Source of the DNA: Cardiocondyla obscurior | Taxonomy: Eukaryota; Arthropoda; Insecta; Hymenoptera; Formicidae | Direction of reading: 5' to 3' | Assembly: GCF_019399895.1 (NCBI RefSeq) | Contig: NC_091866.1 | Span: 913,501 to 977,500, forward strand | DNA: 64,000 nt | In this document: positions 49,701-58,560 of the stretch, piece after piece | Layout: each line of letters begins with the position of its first letter | Numbering within the stretch: position 1 is the first letter of the stretch | Position numbers and translations under genes: made by a program | The notes under the pieces: generated by a model | The model's database searches: none | Told to the model about the DNA's origin: nothing | What the model saw: only the letters and a program-made list of their open reading frames with translations

Positions 49701-52700
49701 TATCGCGTCGCAATTTTACAACAGTAAAATGCAACGGCTGACTAACAACGAGTTTATCAACCAACACCAGTGGGCGTAGAAAACTAATCACGGAATAACA
49801 CGGCCGATATCATGATAAATTAGTCCAATTTGATCGTGAATAATCGTCAGAAAGATGGAAACGTACTACAATCAGATTTTGTTAAATATGTATTATTGCA
49901 TACTTCAAAAATGACGTGAAACTTGTATATTACGATTAAAAGGCTACTTGAAATTTCCGTTTAATTAATGCATTTATATGCGATACATACATTTTGAAAG
50001 GTAATTTAATAAATATTTGCTATTTAATTTTATAAAGTTAGCGAGTTATTTGCGAAGTAATGAGAGACTCTTGCATTAGGACATATTTTACTTAAAATAA
50101 TTAATTTTTTTTTATTAATTACAAATCCTCGAGTTTGATGTTATTCGAAGCCTTCTTATTTTTCGTCATGTTGCATCGAATGGCCTATAAACTTAACAGC
50201 GAATGTATTTGCGACACTCGTCACATACAACTGCATGTGCAGCAATTATTTCGCAGTCTTGCATAATCGGCTTAATTGTGACAGTTCTTTCAATAACTCT
50301 CAATAAGGTAAGACTTTTTCAGGACGAGGGAATCAATTTTGTGAATAAAAATATATTTTTGAAATTAAATGTCGTGTCTTGTAATGTATATTTGTAAGCC
50401 GCAGATAAATATTATATGGATTAGTAAAAAAATGCATCAAATTTAATCCGATAGAAATTCTTTTTTAATCTTGTGATGGCGTTTAAAATGCATTGTGAGT
50501 TTAGTTATCTTGAACGGTCTCTGAAATATATGCGAATAGTTTAATTCTGCTGTGTAATATAAATTTTTATAAAGATTTTTCTACATCTTGTAAAGAAAAA
50601 TCAATAATTCATTTATCGCATTTACAGGAGCAGTTACGAAAGCGGAAAGATGAGGAGGAGAGGCAGGAAATGCTCAGCCGTTCTCTCCGTGGCTCTAAAA
50701 AGCTTCAAGCTTTGGAGAGCCACGCGACGAGCCTTAGTGGCCAGGAAAATCTCGCTTACGCACAGGACGAGGTGACCACCGCCATCAGTCAAGTCCCGCA
50801 CGGCACTCCTAATTCAGTTCAAGAAGTGGAGGAACCCCCTAGGCCTCTCAGTAAGCCATTTCCCATTTTATTTTTTCGCAGAGTCGTAAAAAAAAAAAAG
50901 TAATAAACTCGGCTTGAAAAATTTCACAAGATGCAATTTTTATTTTAATTTAACGTTGTTATTTAATTTGTTTTTCAATTTTATATTGCGTTTTCTTTTA
51001 GTATCTACTGGATTTCATTTGCATTAAACGATATTTAATTTCGTAAATTTACAAACATGAGAGTGATATTAAAAAAATTCTAAAAGTTGCTGAAAATTGG
51101 ATGCTACTAAATGTAATTCCTCGTCCTTCCTTCACTACCTGCCTGCGTAGCGTAAATAAACAGCGGGTGCTGCGGCACGGGATTCCACAAGGAAGTTTCT
51201 AACAAGTATACCTTTCATATTTCAGCGTACGGCGAGGTCGTTGCTACGCTGGAGAGGCTGCAGCTGCAACTGCGGAATATTTCAGGTGCTCTCGGTATCT
51301 CGGGTCCAGGTGTTGAAGCCGAGCTCGAGGCAGTCCGGACACTTTTGGTGCAGAATCGATTTGCGTCCGCCTTGCAGACTCGTCACACTTTAAAAAATCG
51401 GTTGAGAGCTAGCAAGATATACAAACATCATGCCGACGATGCATCGAGTTTAGCGCGGGACGTACGTAGAATTGTTAGCATATTTACGAAGAGGATTATT
51501 TTTAATTAAATTCAATTAAAACGGATATTTTAATCCAACGAGTTTTATTAAATATTAAAACGTATATTCTCATATGAGGCTCGAAATGCCTCATATTTGA
51601 ATCGTTTAATATATCTGCAGAGAAAATTCCTGCGTATTAAAGACATTGTTGTTATTAACTTTGTGACATATATCATAATTTTGATATCCTGATGTGATGT
51701 TCCAGTGTGTAGATATCCTTGAAAAATGGCAATCGTCGTCAACCGCAACAGGTGTTGGCGGAGCAGAAACAATAGCCGCCGTGGAAGAGTTAACGAGTAT
51801 TCTAACAAGTTACGACATGGAAGCTTTACTTCTAGCGCACGACTCTATCGTCTCATACGTGGAAGGCTTACAAAAAAAGAGTCCGTCGTCCTCGCCACCC
51901 AGTGGTCCGCCTAGTCCGACTTCTAGTTGGAAAGATTCCCGAATGGTCGATAACATTAAAATCATTCGAATTGAAAAAACGAACGAGCCTCTGGGTGCTA
52001 CCGTTAGAAACGAAGGAGACGCGGTAATCATAGGTAATCATATACTATTGTACTTAATCATTCTGCATCGTATCCTTCATTATATCATTACTTGTCATAT
52101 CCTCTGCTAAAAAATATAGCAGACGATTCGCTATATATTTATTATTTAAGGTGCTCAGTTTTATGAGACGTAAATTTACAATTAATCTGTTTTACTAGGG
52201 CGTGTCGTTCGTGGCGGTGCGGCAGATAAGTCGGGACTCTTGCATGAGGGTGACGAGGTTCTCGAGGTGAACGGAGTAGAAATGCGCGGCAAAACCGTGA
52301 ATGAAGTCTGCGACATTCTAGCTGGCATGCAGGGTAGTCTCACGTTCTTGGTGCTTCCGGCACCAACGAGTCACAGAAATAATTTAAGGAGAGAAGACAC
52401 GACACAGGTACAGTCATATACAGCACATATCTTGATATATTTAGCACATCCTTATATTAGAAATGTGGACCGTCGTATCTGCGGATCTTGAAACTAGAAC
52501 GACCAATATTGCGGCGGTGACGTTGGAGGTAAAAGGGCAAATGTCAAACAGAAAACATTTGTCCTTTAACTTCCAAGATACAACTGGTCGTTTTACATTT
52601 GCTTTTGTATGCGTCTTTGTACGATTTTAACATCTGTAGTTCGGGAAAATCAATATCATTTAAGTCTGCGCCATCCGCTTAATTGAAGTTCGTTGAGTGC

Positions 52701-54264
52701 ACTTGCATTGACTGTGCTAACGTACACAAACGTTCAATAGCGAATGTCACGTACGGCAGTGCGCATTATGACGTTTGTTCTTTTATCTAAACAACGCAGC
52801 ATTGATACTTGCAGACTACATGTATAGAATTATCTATAGATGGACGCTAATAGACAACAGCTATTCCGCTTTTATTGCGCAAATATAACGTAGGTATAAG
52901 GAGACATTTGTGACTATAAAGCTTTTACTGTTTGCATCTAGATACATATACGAGCGCATTTCGATTACGATCCCGAAGAAGATCCGTACATACCATGTAG
53001 AGAATTGGGTGTAAGTTTTCAAAAAGGCGATGTGCTTCACGTAATTTCCCAAGAGGATCCTAATTGGTGGCAAGCATACCGGGAAGGCGAAGAGGATCAG
53101 ACACTAGCTGGTCTAATACCCAGTAGAGCGTTTCAACATCAGTGAGTTTTATATAATTGAGAAACTAGTCAATATCCGATTAAAACGCATTATACATTCT
53201 TGTTTAATTTATGTAGACGAGAATCCATGAAGCAGACGATAGCAGGCGACAAATCGACGGTGCGAGGCTCAAAAAAATCCAGCACACTATTGTGTGCGAG
53301 AAAAAATCCAAAGAAGAAAAAACGAAATAAGTTTGGTGGAAACTTTAATGACGATGGGTATCCACTTTACGCGACAACTGCCATAGATGGTATGTAAAGC
53401 CTAAACTGACTGACTTAATGTAAATTATAGATTGTTAGAGACTATTTATAGATGTAACATTTTCATGTAGATTACGATAGCGAAGAAGTGTTAACGTATG
53501 AGGAAGTCGCTTTATACTATCCTCGTGCAAACCATAAAAGGCCAATTGTACTCATCGGACCACCTAACATTGGACGACACGAACTCAGGCAGAGATTAAT
53601 GCAAGACAGCGAACGTTTTGCCGCAGCAATTCCTCGTAAATATTATTTTCTATGAACTTATTTTCTATTAACTGATTAATTTTTTTATATTTTTAATTTA
53701 ATTTAAATATTTATTATTTTTATTATTTTTTATAAAAATATTTTAAATGAATACATCGTTTTCCGATTTCTAGATACAAGTCGTCCAAAGAAAGACTCCG
53801 AGGTCGATGGACAGGACTATCATTTCATTTCTCGTGCTCAGTTTGAATCTGATATTCTCTGTCGGAAGTTCGTCGAGCACGGCGAGTACGAAAAAGCGTA
53901 TTACGGTACATCGGTGGAGGCTATCAGGACAGTGGTTAATTCCGGAAAAATCTGTGTCTTAAACCTGCATCCCCAGAGTTTAAAGATTTTGCGAAATTCG
54001 GATCTGAAACCGTATGTTGTGTTTATTGCACCTCCGAGTCTCGAGAAACTAAGGCAGAAGAGAATCAAGAACAACGAGAGCTTTAAGGAAGAAGAGTTGA
54101 AGGATATAATCGAGAAGGCCCGTGAGATGGAGGATAAATATGGCCATTTGTTCGACATGCTTATCCTCAACAACGATACGGATCGGGCGTATAATCAGCT
54201 TCTCGCGGAAATCAATTCACTCGAGAGGGAACCTCAGTGGGTGCCTGCGTCCTGGGTTCAGTAA
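10926..54264 (+). CDS. sdt: Stardust / PALS1 (MPP5) polarity MAGUK, gene-level model
   Basis: Predicted join: 10926-11157, 11741-11789, 12569-12650, 15629-15714, 16201-16354, 17271-17443, 43368-46161 (or ending at 45039 or 43587), 47272-47445, 50628-50850, 51226-51461, 51706-52033, 52199-52407, 52942-53141, 53217-53389, 53471-53635, 53774-54264. Every junction is GT-AG and phase-consistent, giving 1922, 1548 or 1064 residues. From the family: Stardust/PALS1 is the cytoplasmic scaffold of the apical Crumbs complex. It binds the Crumbs tail through PDZ-SH3-GK, PATJ through L27N, Lin-7 through L27C and Par-6 through ECR1/ECR2. Seen here: ECR1 ([12 protein letters not shown]), ECR2-like segment, two L27 domains, PDZ with PLGATVRN loop, SH3, basic hook, GK domain and a C-terminus ending WVPASWVQ. 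The core from L27 onward is very clearly PALS1-like. The N-terminal exons rest on splice phase and are less certain. Confidence 0.93.
11741..11789 (+). CDS. sdt: stardust N-terminal exon
   Basis: This 49-base exon lies between CCGACAG and a strong GTGAGTC donor. It encodes [15 protein letters not shown], entering in phase 1 and leaving in phase 2. Phase 1 fits both the 10926-11157 exon and the upstream PDZ exon ending at 1006, so it may be where alternative N-termini converge. Confidence 0.65.
12569..12650 (+). CDS. sdt: stardust N-terminal exon
   Basis: A strong poly-T acceptor (TTTTTCTGTTCGCAG) precedes it and a GTACGTAGG donor follows. It encodes [20 protein letters not shown] followed by AILHER, a helical charged segment. 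The phase is consistent on both sides. No domain is recognised. Confidence 0.75.
12651..15628. other. Intron of stardust
   Basis: 3 kb intron with no supported gene. It holds an AT-rich patch at about 13570-13670 and a poly-T tract at about 14624-14638. The acceptor is TTTATTGTTGCAG. Confidence 0.65.
15629..15714 (+). CDS. sdt: stardust N-terminal exon
   Basis: Encodes [20 protein letters not shown] then QITVTLAGK. The acceptor is TTGTTGCAG and the donor AA before GTAAGT, close to consensus. It leaves in phase 2. The composition is acidic and serine-rich, probably disordered. Confidence 0.8.
16201..16354 (+). CDS. sdt: stardust N-terminal exon
   Basis: Enters in phase 2 after GTTCCAG and leaves in phase 0 at CTG before GTAAAG. 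It encodes [20 protein letters not shown] followed by a charged segment with [19 protein letters not shown]. No known domain. Confidence 0.78.
16355..17270. other. Intron of stardust
   Basis: AT-rich intron with poly-T and poly-A tracts just after the donor. No gene seen. Confidence 0.65.
17271..17443 (+). CDS. sdt: stardust N-terminal exon before the 26 kb intron
   Basis: Bounded by CCCGTGCAG and a near-perfect CAG before GTAAGTA donor. It encodes a low-complexity segment with [20 protein letters not shown], a proline/glycine-rich stretch and DDRDEPIC. It leaves in phase 2 (AG of an arginine codon), which fits the giant exon at 43368 exactly (G completes the codon, then SRRRSGSG). Confidence 0.82.
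19221..19262. repeat. (CT)n-rich pyrimidine tract
   Basis: CTCTCTCTCTCTCT run inside a longer C/T-rich stretch (about 19140-19265). Confidence 0.85.
21490..21522. repeat. (AG)n microsatellite
   Basis: About 16 uninterrupted AG units, flanked on the right by a purine-rich segment to about 21630. Confidence 0.95.
28396..28424. repeat. (CT)n microsatellite
   Basis: CTCT run with one TT interruption. Confidence 0.85.
29420..29514 (+). CDS. sdt: Candidate alternative first coding exon of stardust
   Basis: The ATG lies in a near-ideal context (CTACCATGG). The frame stays open for 31 codons plus two bases to a CAG before GTAAAA donor. The peptide begins [20 protein letters not shown] and continues [11 protein letters not shown]. 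It leaves in phase 2 and would join the giant exon at 43368 as R-SRRRSGSG, exactly as the 17271-17443 exon does. The surrounding 28.9-29.5 kb is CpG-dense, as for a promoter. Four closely spaced cysteines are notable. There is no homologue I can name, and a chance phase match has a one-in-three prior. Confidence 0.42.
30514..30540. repeat. Near-perfect 12-bp inverted repeat
   Basis: TCTTTAAAGGGA and its exact reverse complement are separated by three bases (ATC). It could be a dimeric protein-binding site or a small cruciform; no function is evident. Confidence 0.8.
33845..34495. repeat. Long polypurine (GA-rich) tract
   Basis: About 650 bases of strongly purine-rich + strand (GAGAGA, GGAAGA, GAAAAG units), unlike the neighbouring sequence. 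It generates a long serine/leucine/proline-rich ORF on the - strand that is an artefact of composition. A weaker purine bias continues from about 35400 to 36200. It may be a degenerate GA microsatellite or a sense-strand 5' leader. Confidence 0.75.
34500..35340. promoter_or_regulatory. CpG-dense block, candidate promoter region
   Basis: G+C- and CpG-rich segment lying directly after the polypurine tract and 0.9-1.7 kb upstream of the first-exon candidate at 36212. Long ORFs run on both strands (34656-35207 and 34763-35335) without recognisable domains, typical of CpG islands depleted of stop codons. The promoter role is inferred from composition and position only. Confidence 0.3.
35591..35635. 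repeat. Poly-A / (GAA)n tract
   Basis: A run of A followed by AAGAAGAAGAAGAAG within purine-biased sequence. Confidence 0.9.
36212..36237 (+). CDS. sdt: Candidate short alternative first coding exon of stardust
   Basis: ATG follows an in-frame TGA about 35 bases upstream and encodes MRIFKTLH plus two bases of a TGG codon, ending at a GTAGGT donor. It is in phase 2 and fits the giant exon acceptor at 43368 (W-SRRRSGSG). The preceding purine-rich sequence would be the leader. The coding part is very short, so the case rests on phase, donor and upstream stop. Confidence 0.35.
38594..38631. repeat. (TTTA)n microsatellite
   Basis: TTATT/TTTAT units followed by poly-T. Confidence 0.9.
43198..43226. 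repeat. (TTTA)n microsatellite
   Basis: Six to seven TTTA units about 140 bases before the giant stardust exon. Confidence 0.9.
43368..46161 (+). CDS. sdt: Giant stardust exon with ECR1 and three nested donors
   Basis: The acceptor TTTTAG lies at 43366-43367. The frame is open to a stop at 46261-46263. Three donors fall on codon boundaries: AAG/GTAAAG after 43587, AAG/GTAAGG after 45039 and CAG/GTAAAC after 46161. All join in phase 0 to 47272. The exon begins [20 protein letters not shown], then is mostly disordered. At 44731-44766 it encodes [12 protein letters not shown], equivalent to the Par-6-binding ECR1 of vertebrate PALS1. Other features are an NPAY motif (44260-44271), basic patch PKKKRHQQ (about 44612-44635), Ser and Thr homopolymers, and several RSxSDL-like motifs. 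The 45040-46161 part has A/T-richer codon use and no known domain. Use of the third donor is the least certain. Intron retention would truncate the protein before the MAGUK core. Confidence 0.85.
44731..44766 (+). other. sdt: ECR1 Par-6-binding motif
   Basis: Encodes [12 protein letters not shown]. In the PALS1/Stardust family this N-terminal conserved region binds the Par-6 PDZ domain, linking the Crumbs and Par complexes. It is present only when the donor at 45039 or 46161 is used. Confidence 0.85.
46162..47271. other. Intron of stardust
   Basis: The first 100 bases remain open in frame to a TAA at 46261. The rest is AT-rich, with a (TA)n tract at 46728-46762 and a poly-T stretch near 47050. 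No gene seen. Confidence 0.7.
46728..46762. repeat. (TA)n microsatellite
   Basis: About 15 TA units. Confidence 0.95.
47272..47445 (+). CDS. sdt: stardust exon, proline-rich linker
   Basis: 58 codons in phase 0 on both sides (TTTCTAG acceptor, CAG/GTAAGA donor). Encodes [20 protein letters not shown] then RPPKDNLRL and a polar segment ending HSIRKYQ. The [14 protein letters not shown] stretch could be an SH3 ligand. Confidence 0.88.
47446..50627. other. Intron of stardust
   Basis: 3.2 kb without a supported gene. Contains poly-A/T tracts (about 47595-47615, 49269-49285). The acceptor before the next exon is TTTACAG. Confidence 0.7.
50628..50850 (+). CDS. sdt: stardust exon, charged helix and ECR2-like region
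   Basis: Encodes [20 protein letters not shown] then [10 protein letters not shown] and ENLAYAQDE. The order basic/acidic helix, S-L-R-x-x-K-K-L, then a (D/E)N-x-x-(Y/F) acidic motif matches the region between ECR1 and L27 in vertebrate PALS1, including ECR2. It leaves in phase 1. Confidence 0.92.
51226..51461 (+). CDS. sdt: stardust exon, L27N domain
   Basis: Encodes [20 protein letters not shown] through [20 protein letters not shown], an all-helical L27 domain with the family-typical [17 protein letters not shown] helix. L27N of this family pairs with PATJ. Phase 1 in, phase 0 out. Confidence 0.93.
51462..51705. other. Short intron of stardust
   Basis: AT-rich intron; the acceptor is GTTCCAG. 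Nothing else seen. Confidence 0.8.
51706..52033 (+). CDS. sdt: stardust exon, L27C and start of PDZ
   Basis: The first part encodes the L27C domain ([20 protein letters not shown]), which pairs with Lin-7 in this family. A Ser/Pro linker follows ([16 protein letters not shown]). The exon then begins the PDZ domain with [20 protein letters not shown], where PLGATVRN replaces the GLGF carboxylate-binding loop, as in PALS1. It leaves in phase 1. Confidence 0.96.
52199..52407 (+). CDS. sdt: stardust exon, rest of the PDZ domain
   Basis: Encodes [20 protein letters not shown] then [19 protein letters not shown] and [11 protein letters not shown]. It is nearly colinear with human PALS1. This domain binds the C-terminal ERLI motif of Crumbs. 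It leaves in phase 0. Confidence 0.97.
52408..52941. other. Intron of stardust carrying a hairpin
   Basis: 534-base intron between the PDZ and SH3 exons. Its main structure is the inverted repeat at 52498-52592, listed separately. The acceptor is TTTGCATCTAG. Confidence 0.85.
52498..52592 (+). ncRNA. Candidate pre-miRNA-like hairpin (unverified)
   Basis: The arms 52523-52543 and 52556-52576 pair over 21 positions with two G-U pairs and one A-A mismatch around a 12-base loop. After an asymmetric internal loop (17 versus 8 bases), an outer 8-bp stem (AACGACCA with TGGTCGTT) closes the structure. Size and shape resemble an intronic pre-miRNA, but the large internal loop is atypical. It could instead be a small inverted-repeat element. 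I recognise no known miRNA seed. Confidence 0.45.
52942..53141 (+). CDS. sdt: stardust exon, SH3 domain
   Basis: Encodes [20 protein letters not shown], then [20 protein letters not shown] and NWWQAYREG. The ALYDY-like HFDYDP, the WW pair and AGLIPSRAF are the standard SH3 landmarks of the PALS1 family. It leaves in phase 2. Confidence 0.97.
53217..53389 (+). CDS. sdt: stardust exon, hook region
   Basis: Encodes [12 protein letters not shown] followed by a polybasic stretch [15 protein letters not shown] and [13 protein letters not shown]. In MAGUKs this hook between SH3 and GK binds FERM-domain proteins or calmodulin in some members. Phase 2 in, phase 1 out. Confidence 0.94.
53471..53635 (+). 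CDS. sdt: stardust exon, start of the guanylate-kinase-like domain
   Basis: Encodes [18 protein letters not shown] then [20 protein letters not shown]. The last part aligns with the P-loop of true guanylate kinases but lacks the GxGK(S/T) lysine, as in other MAGUKs, so a binding rather than catalytic role is expected. It leaves in phase 1. Confidence 0.97.
53774..54264 (+). CDS. sdt: stardust last coding exon, guanylate-kinase-like domain and stop
   Basis: Encodes [20 protein letters not shown], then [35 protein letters not shown] and a C-terminus ending [13 protein letters not shown] before TAA at 54262-54264. The GMP-binding-site remnant and C-terminal WVPxSWxx are PALS1-typical. The protein ends at the usual family position. 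Confidence 0.97.
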
Positions 54265-54626
54265 CTTAAGCGGTCTTAATCGCCGCGCTTAAGACAAGCG
54301 TTTCTGTACTCAACGGTGAGAACGGTGATCGGAGGCCAGTATCGCGGTATCTGTTTGCAAGACAAATGCTTTCATGCATTTTTCCAAGTAAGACTTCATT
54401 CAAGCAAGTCTGAGAGAAATTGGGAAAACTGATTCTTCTACAGGTGCCTGTTACATAGTTTTATGTTTCTTACGCAAATCTTAAATCTTCCTGGTTACTG
54501 TATTGCAAATACTACTCGCCTGACAGAGTCTTCCGCGTGTGTTGTCGTACTTTGGTGCCATGAAAATAATGGAGAGTCATCGGAAGCGATCATTAAAAAG
54601 AGAAAAGAAAAAGAGAAATAGAAGAG

Positions 54627-54646
54627 AATAAATATTCTGAAATAAA
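54627..54646 (+). terminator. Candidate proximal polyadenylation signals of stardust
   Basis: Two AATAAA hexamers 14 bases apart, about 365 bases after the stop codon. Later hexamers could serve longer 3'UTRs. Confidence 0.4.
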
Positions 54647-56221
54647 AATTCTCACACCTCTACGACGGACTATTCCTCGACGTAGATTCTTGCGTTTGGT
54701 ACAGAAGGAGGAAAAAAAATGAAAATTGGTGTTTATATATCACTGTGATGAAGGGAACGTTACGAGGCTTGGTTGCATCAACGATGTTTTGAATTTGAGT
54801 GAATATATAATCAAATCGCAGACGATAGTCAGCTGGGAAACTTAAATTTAAGTTACGCTTAAATTTCCAACAAAGTTGCTGCAGGTTAGCCTTTGGTATC
54901 CCGCAGTAAATCTCGACTGAATTGCATTCGTACGTCGAGTTTCGAGGTATTACGGTTATACTCTCATGACTGACAAGCGATTAACACTGTTATATAGCTG
55001 CGCGAGTATACAAAAAAAAAAAAAAAAAAATTATCTCGGTGCGCCAAAGCACATCTGCCGAGCGTTTTGTTCTTTCTACGAATTAGCCCGTTCTACGTGA
55101 GGAAGTGTACCTGACCTGATGTCTTCTAAAAGCGAAAAATTTCTAACGCAGATGACTCGTGAAAATTCTGTGCAATTTTCTATGATCTGTGCATTACGGC
55201 GTTTTGATAAATTTTGATAAGTGGCACCGAAGTTTTGATCCAGATTTTTTAATAAACTACCAATCACTGTAGCGCGTACAGACGAATTAACCTGTGTAAT
55301 ATACTTAAATTTATGTTACGTTATCGTAAATCAATCATGCATCACGCGACATGTATCAAATTTTTATGTACGATCATAGAGAGCCGCGAGGCTTTTCACG
55401 TGAATTTACGGTTAGAAATTTTTGGTAATTCTGCCGTTTTAACCGAGCGGAGGCTGTTGTTATAAAAAAAAAAAGTTTTTAAAACGACGATCCCACAAGC
55501 ATAACGATACACCGTGCGTTCCTTTGGACATACGAGGAAACGTCTGCCGATCTCGATAAAGGCAGAACTCGCTAACGTTTTACCGCCCTAGACGATTTCG
55601 TGTTTGTTTAGAGTGCAGAAACTCGTGTTTCGAACCCGTAGACTCGTTAAACGCAATAGACTTAGGCTCGACTGTGGTTCGGTATGCAAGCTTTTGAAAA
55701 TTTCGCATAAAAAAAAAAAAACGATTGTTTCTCCTGAGTGTTTTTTTACAGGGAACGATTACTACGCGACGCAATCGAATAGAGTAAAAGATGTCTATCT
55801 GTGTTATTGTATCGCTACGAAATAGAAATTGTTTTGAAATAGAAAAGAAAAAAAAATGTGTAGTAGAACGAGAGAGTGAAAGTGATAGAACGAAAGAGAG
55901 AGAAAGAGATCGTTGTGATTCGTTGTTGGGATTTATTCGGCAAATGTAAATGCGGTGTGCATTTTGCAGAAATATTCTTGCGTTTAGCGATATTGCATAT
56001 CGAGTGGTGACATTTATAATTTTTCTTTCCTTCGATAATTCTACGAGCTCCGGTAAACCTCGGCAAAGATGTGTCGTCAGTTCGTATAGAGTGGGCTACT
56101 GTGTCGTGATTAGATCAACCGTAATGTTAGTCGATCCAGAGAGAAAAATGATAGATGCAGTAAATTCAATGTGAAAAAGTTGTAAAAGTGCTCGCGCGAC
56201 GTAGAGAGATGTGTCTTCGGT

Positions 56222-56275
56222 GGAAAAAAAAAACAAAAAAAAAAAACAAAAAAAAACAAAAAATAAATAAATAAA
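56222..56275. repeat. Poly-A-rich tract with (A)nC and TAAA units
   Basis: Runs of A interrupted by single C, ending in AATAAATAAATAAAT. Confidence 0.9.
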
Positions 56276-56517
56276 TCGTTATCTCCATTTTTAGCTATTA
56301 AAAAAAATCGATCTTCTAAGAGCCAATCGATGCATGACGGTTTAATATCGTGCCAAGTATCAGACCGCATGCGAACGGACGCAGGAAACTGAGATGTGCC
56401 AAATAATCCTGGATTATACTTCCAGAACCCAAGTTTTAAAATGCGCTCAAGAGGCACCTTAGAATTTGTCATTATATTAATTATGTAAATAATTGTGCAC
56501 TTGTGTATAGAAAGAAA

Positions 56518-56570
56518 AAAGAAAGCAAGGGAAAGAGAGAGAGAGACAGAGAAAGAGAAAGGGAGAGAGG
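56518..56570. repeat. (GA)n-rich purine tract
   Basis: GAGAGAGAGA and GAAAGAGAAAGG units. Confidence 0.85.
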
Positions 56571-57819
56571 AACGAAAAACGAGGAGGATAGTTATTCAAA
56601 TTCATCATTATTATTTTTTTAATTCTTATTACTCGAATTATTATTATCATCGTTATTGCATGTGTTGTTTTGTAATTATGGCTGACAGTTGTTCACGTAT
56701 AATCTCCTGCGTAAGAAATTGACACGAATAAGAAGTTGTGTCCGCCAACCCGGATGCATATTTGTATTAAATCAATGAAACGAATCAAATTTTTCGACGG
56801 CGATTTCTCGTTTGACAAACCCGTGCTAATCGCATCGCAATTATGATCATTACACGCATGATTCTGATTACCGTCACGATTACGTACACGACAACGGTGA
56901 AAGTATGTACATTATTATTCTTATAATTATTGTTATTATTATTATTATTCATATGATTATTAAATATATTAATTCCACGTGTAAAATAAACGTACAATTT
57001 CAAAGAGAAGAAATATATGTATGAAGAAGAAATATATGCAAATGTATATACGTCGTATATACATGTTCACATGTATTGGTGAGAGTCTCAAGTTACCAAA
57101 CCTCGAGTATATGTCCCGAAAGAGAGCCTCGGTTGTAGAAAATAATATATTGTTTTCATTGTTAACATTACCACCTCTATTCATGTTAAAATCTTTTTGT
57201 TCGTAAGAAAAAGAAAAAAAAAAAAAGATATTTGACCATCAATCACGAAGTATTGTCTCGTAATACTTCCGTACCAAGCCTAACAATCCTGTCTATTTTT
57301 TTTTTTTTTCTCTTTGTCAATTTAGTTTCATCCTTCTATAATTATTATAATTGCATTTTATTATAATTATGATCGCATTTACCAGTTGCAAATTTTTTTC
57401 TTAAGGAACAGCAGTGCCTTGATATAGACTTAACCTCGTCTGCGGACGCATTTTGCTCGTGAAACGTAACTTTGCCAATAAGGCTTACGATCGCGTAGCA
57501 TCTACTTACAAAAGAGTGTCTTCGCGGCCTAGCAACAATTTTCTGTTACTGATACATTAATTACATACATCCCCGACGAACATTTCCGACCCATTTAACG
57601 AGTCCTATATATCGCATTTATTTTTAGGCCATCCCGAGCCACGTAAAATAAAAGTATCAGAGGGTTAATTATATGCCGATCAATATAAACCTAAAATTCG
57701 AGCAAATTAATGTTTTATGTTAAATGGTCATTAAAGAATGAGTTCCGATGGACGATTCCGTGGTCCGAGATTAACATCGCGATCCTCGGAATGCCGATTC
57801 TGCGATTGTAACCCCTCAC

Positions 57820-58560
57820 CCTTTGGACGCCTGTGACCGTGGTACCACAGCTTCGGGAGGAGGTGCCGTCGATTCTACGGGCGGCCGCCGTCGCTGTCAT
57901 CGCCGAGGGTGGTGGGTGGTGTGGTGTGCCGCGCGCATGTTTCTTCTCCGATGGAAATGGATCGATGCTGAAAATAGCTCGGTCCGCAGGAGAGTACGAG
58001 GTGAGTCGCCTTCGCTTTCGGCAGGGCCCTCGCGTCTCTCCCGCCGCCGACGCCGCTCAATTTGCACGAAACGGGTGAATAATAATCTAAGTCCTCACGT
58101 AAATTCGCCGGCCTCAACTTTCTGCTTGATCGAGCCTTCGTATCTGGCGCGGCCGCCGCCGCCGCCGCCGCCACCGTCGCCCGTCGCCGTCGCCGCCATC
58201 CTCGCACTTCACTTGTCTCTCCGAAGAACGCCGGCTGCGAGTCCACCGAGGAACTTAGCGCCGAGCCCCAAGTCGAGCGGGATGACGCGGAAAAAATGTG
58301 CGCCGTATCAACGTGGCTGATGAGGCTAAAATCGTGAGTATTGCACAATCCCGGCTTAGCAAGGCCGCCGCCGGAAGGCAGCCGAGGGTGCCACCCCCGG
58401 TGGACGGCGGGTGCTCTCGCGTATTCCCTCGGATTGATCGCCACTCCGGCCCGGCATCCCCCTTGTGATCCTAATCGCGCAGTGCCGTTGAAGGGCCGCA
58501 ATTTATTTCCGAGTGAATTTACCGAACTGTTCGCGTCCCCTCCCCCCCCGCAACAAGCGA
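57820..58560 (+). promoter_or_regulatory. stn: CpG-rich promoter and 5' leader of stoned
   Basis: Dense CpG and G+C with a (GCC)n tract (58151-58198), in contrast to the AT-rich DNA before it. Two good donors lie inside: GAG/GTGAGTC after 58000 and ATC/GTGAGTA after 58333. The downstream coding exon begins with untranslated sequence containing an in-frame TAG (62033), so a noncoding leader exon is required and this is the best candidate. Long ORFs on both strands here lack domains and reflect missing stop codons in CpG-rich DNA. Confidence 0.55.
58151..58198. repeat. (GCC)n / (GTC GCC)n repeat
   Basis: About seven GCC units then interrupted GTCGCC units. Confidence 0.9.

Larger units (their letters stand above)
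54265..57800 (+). other. stardust 3'UTR and intergenic sequence
   Basis: No ORF with support. Canonical AATAAA hexamers occur near 54627, 54641, 56985 and 57649, and ATAAATAAATAAA near 56262. The polyadenylation site cannot be chosen from sequence alone. An A-rich (A)nC tract (56222-56275) and a GA-rich tract (56518-56570) lie within it. Confidence 0.6.

Noticed and set aside
57875..58501. 208-residue - strand ORF with poly-Ala
   Set aside because: The alanine run is the (GCC)n repeat read in another frame, and the region is better explained as the stoned promoter/leader.
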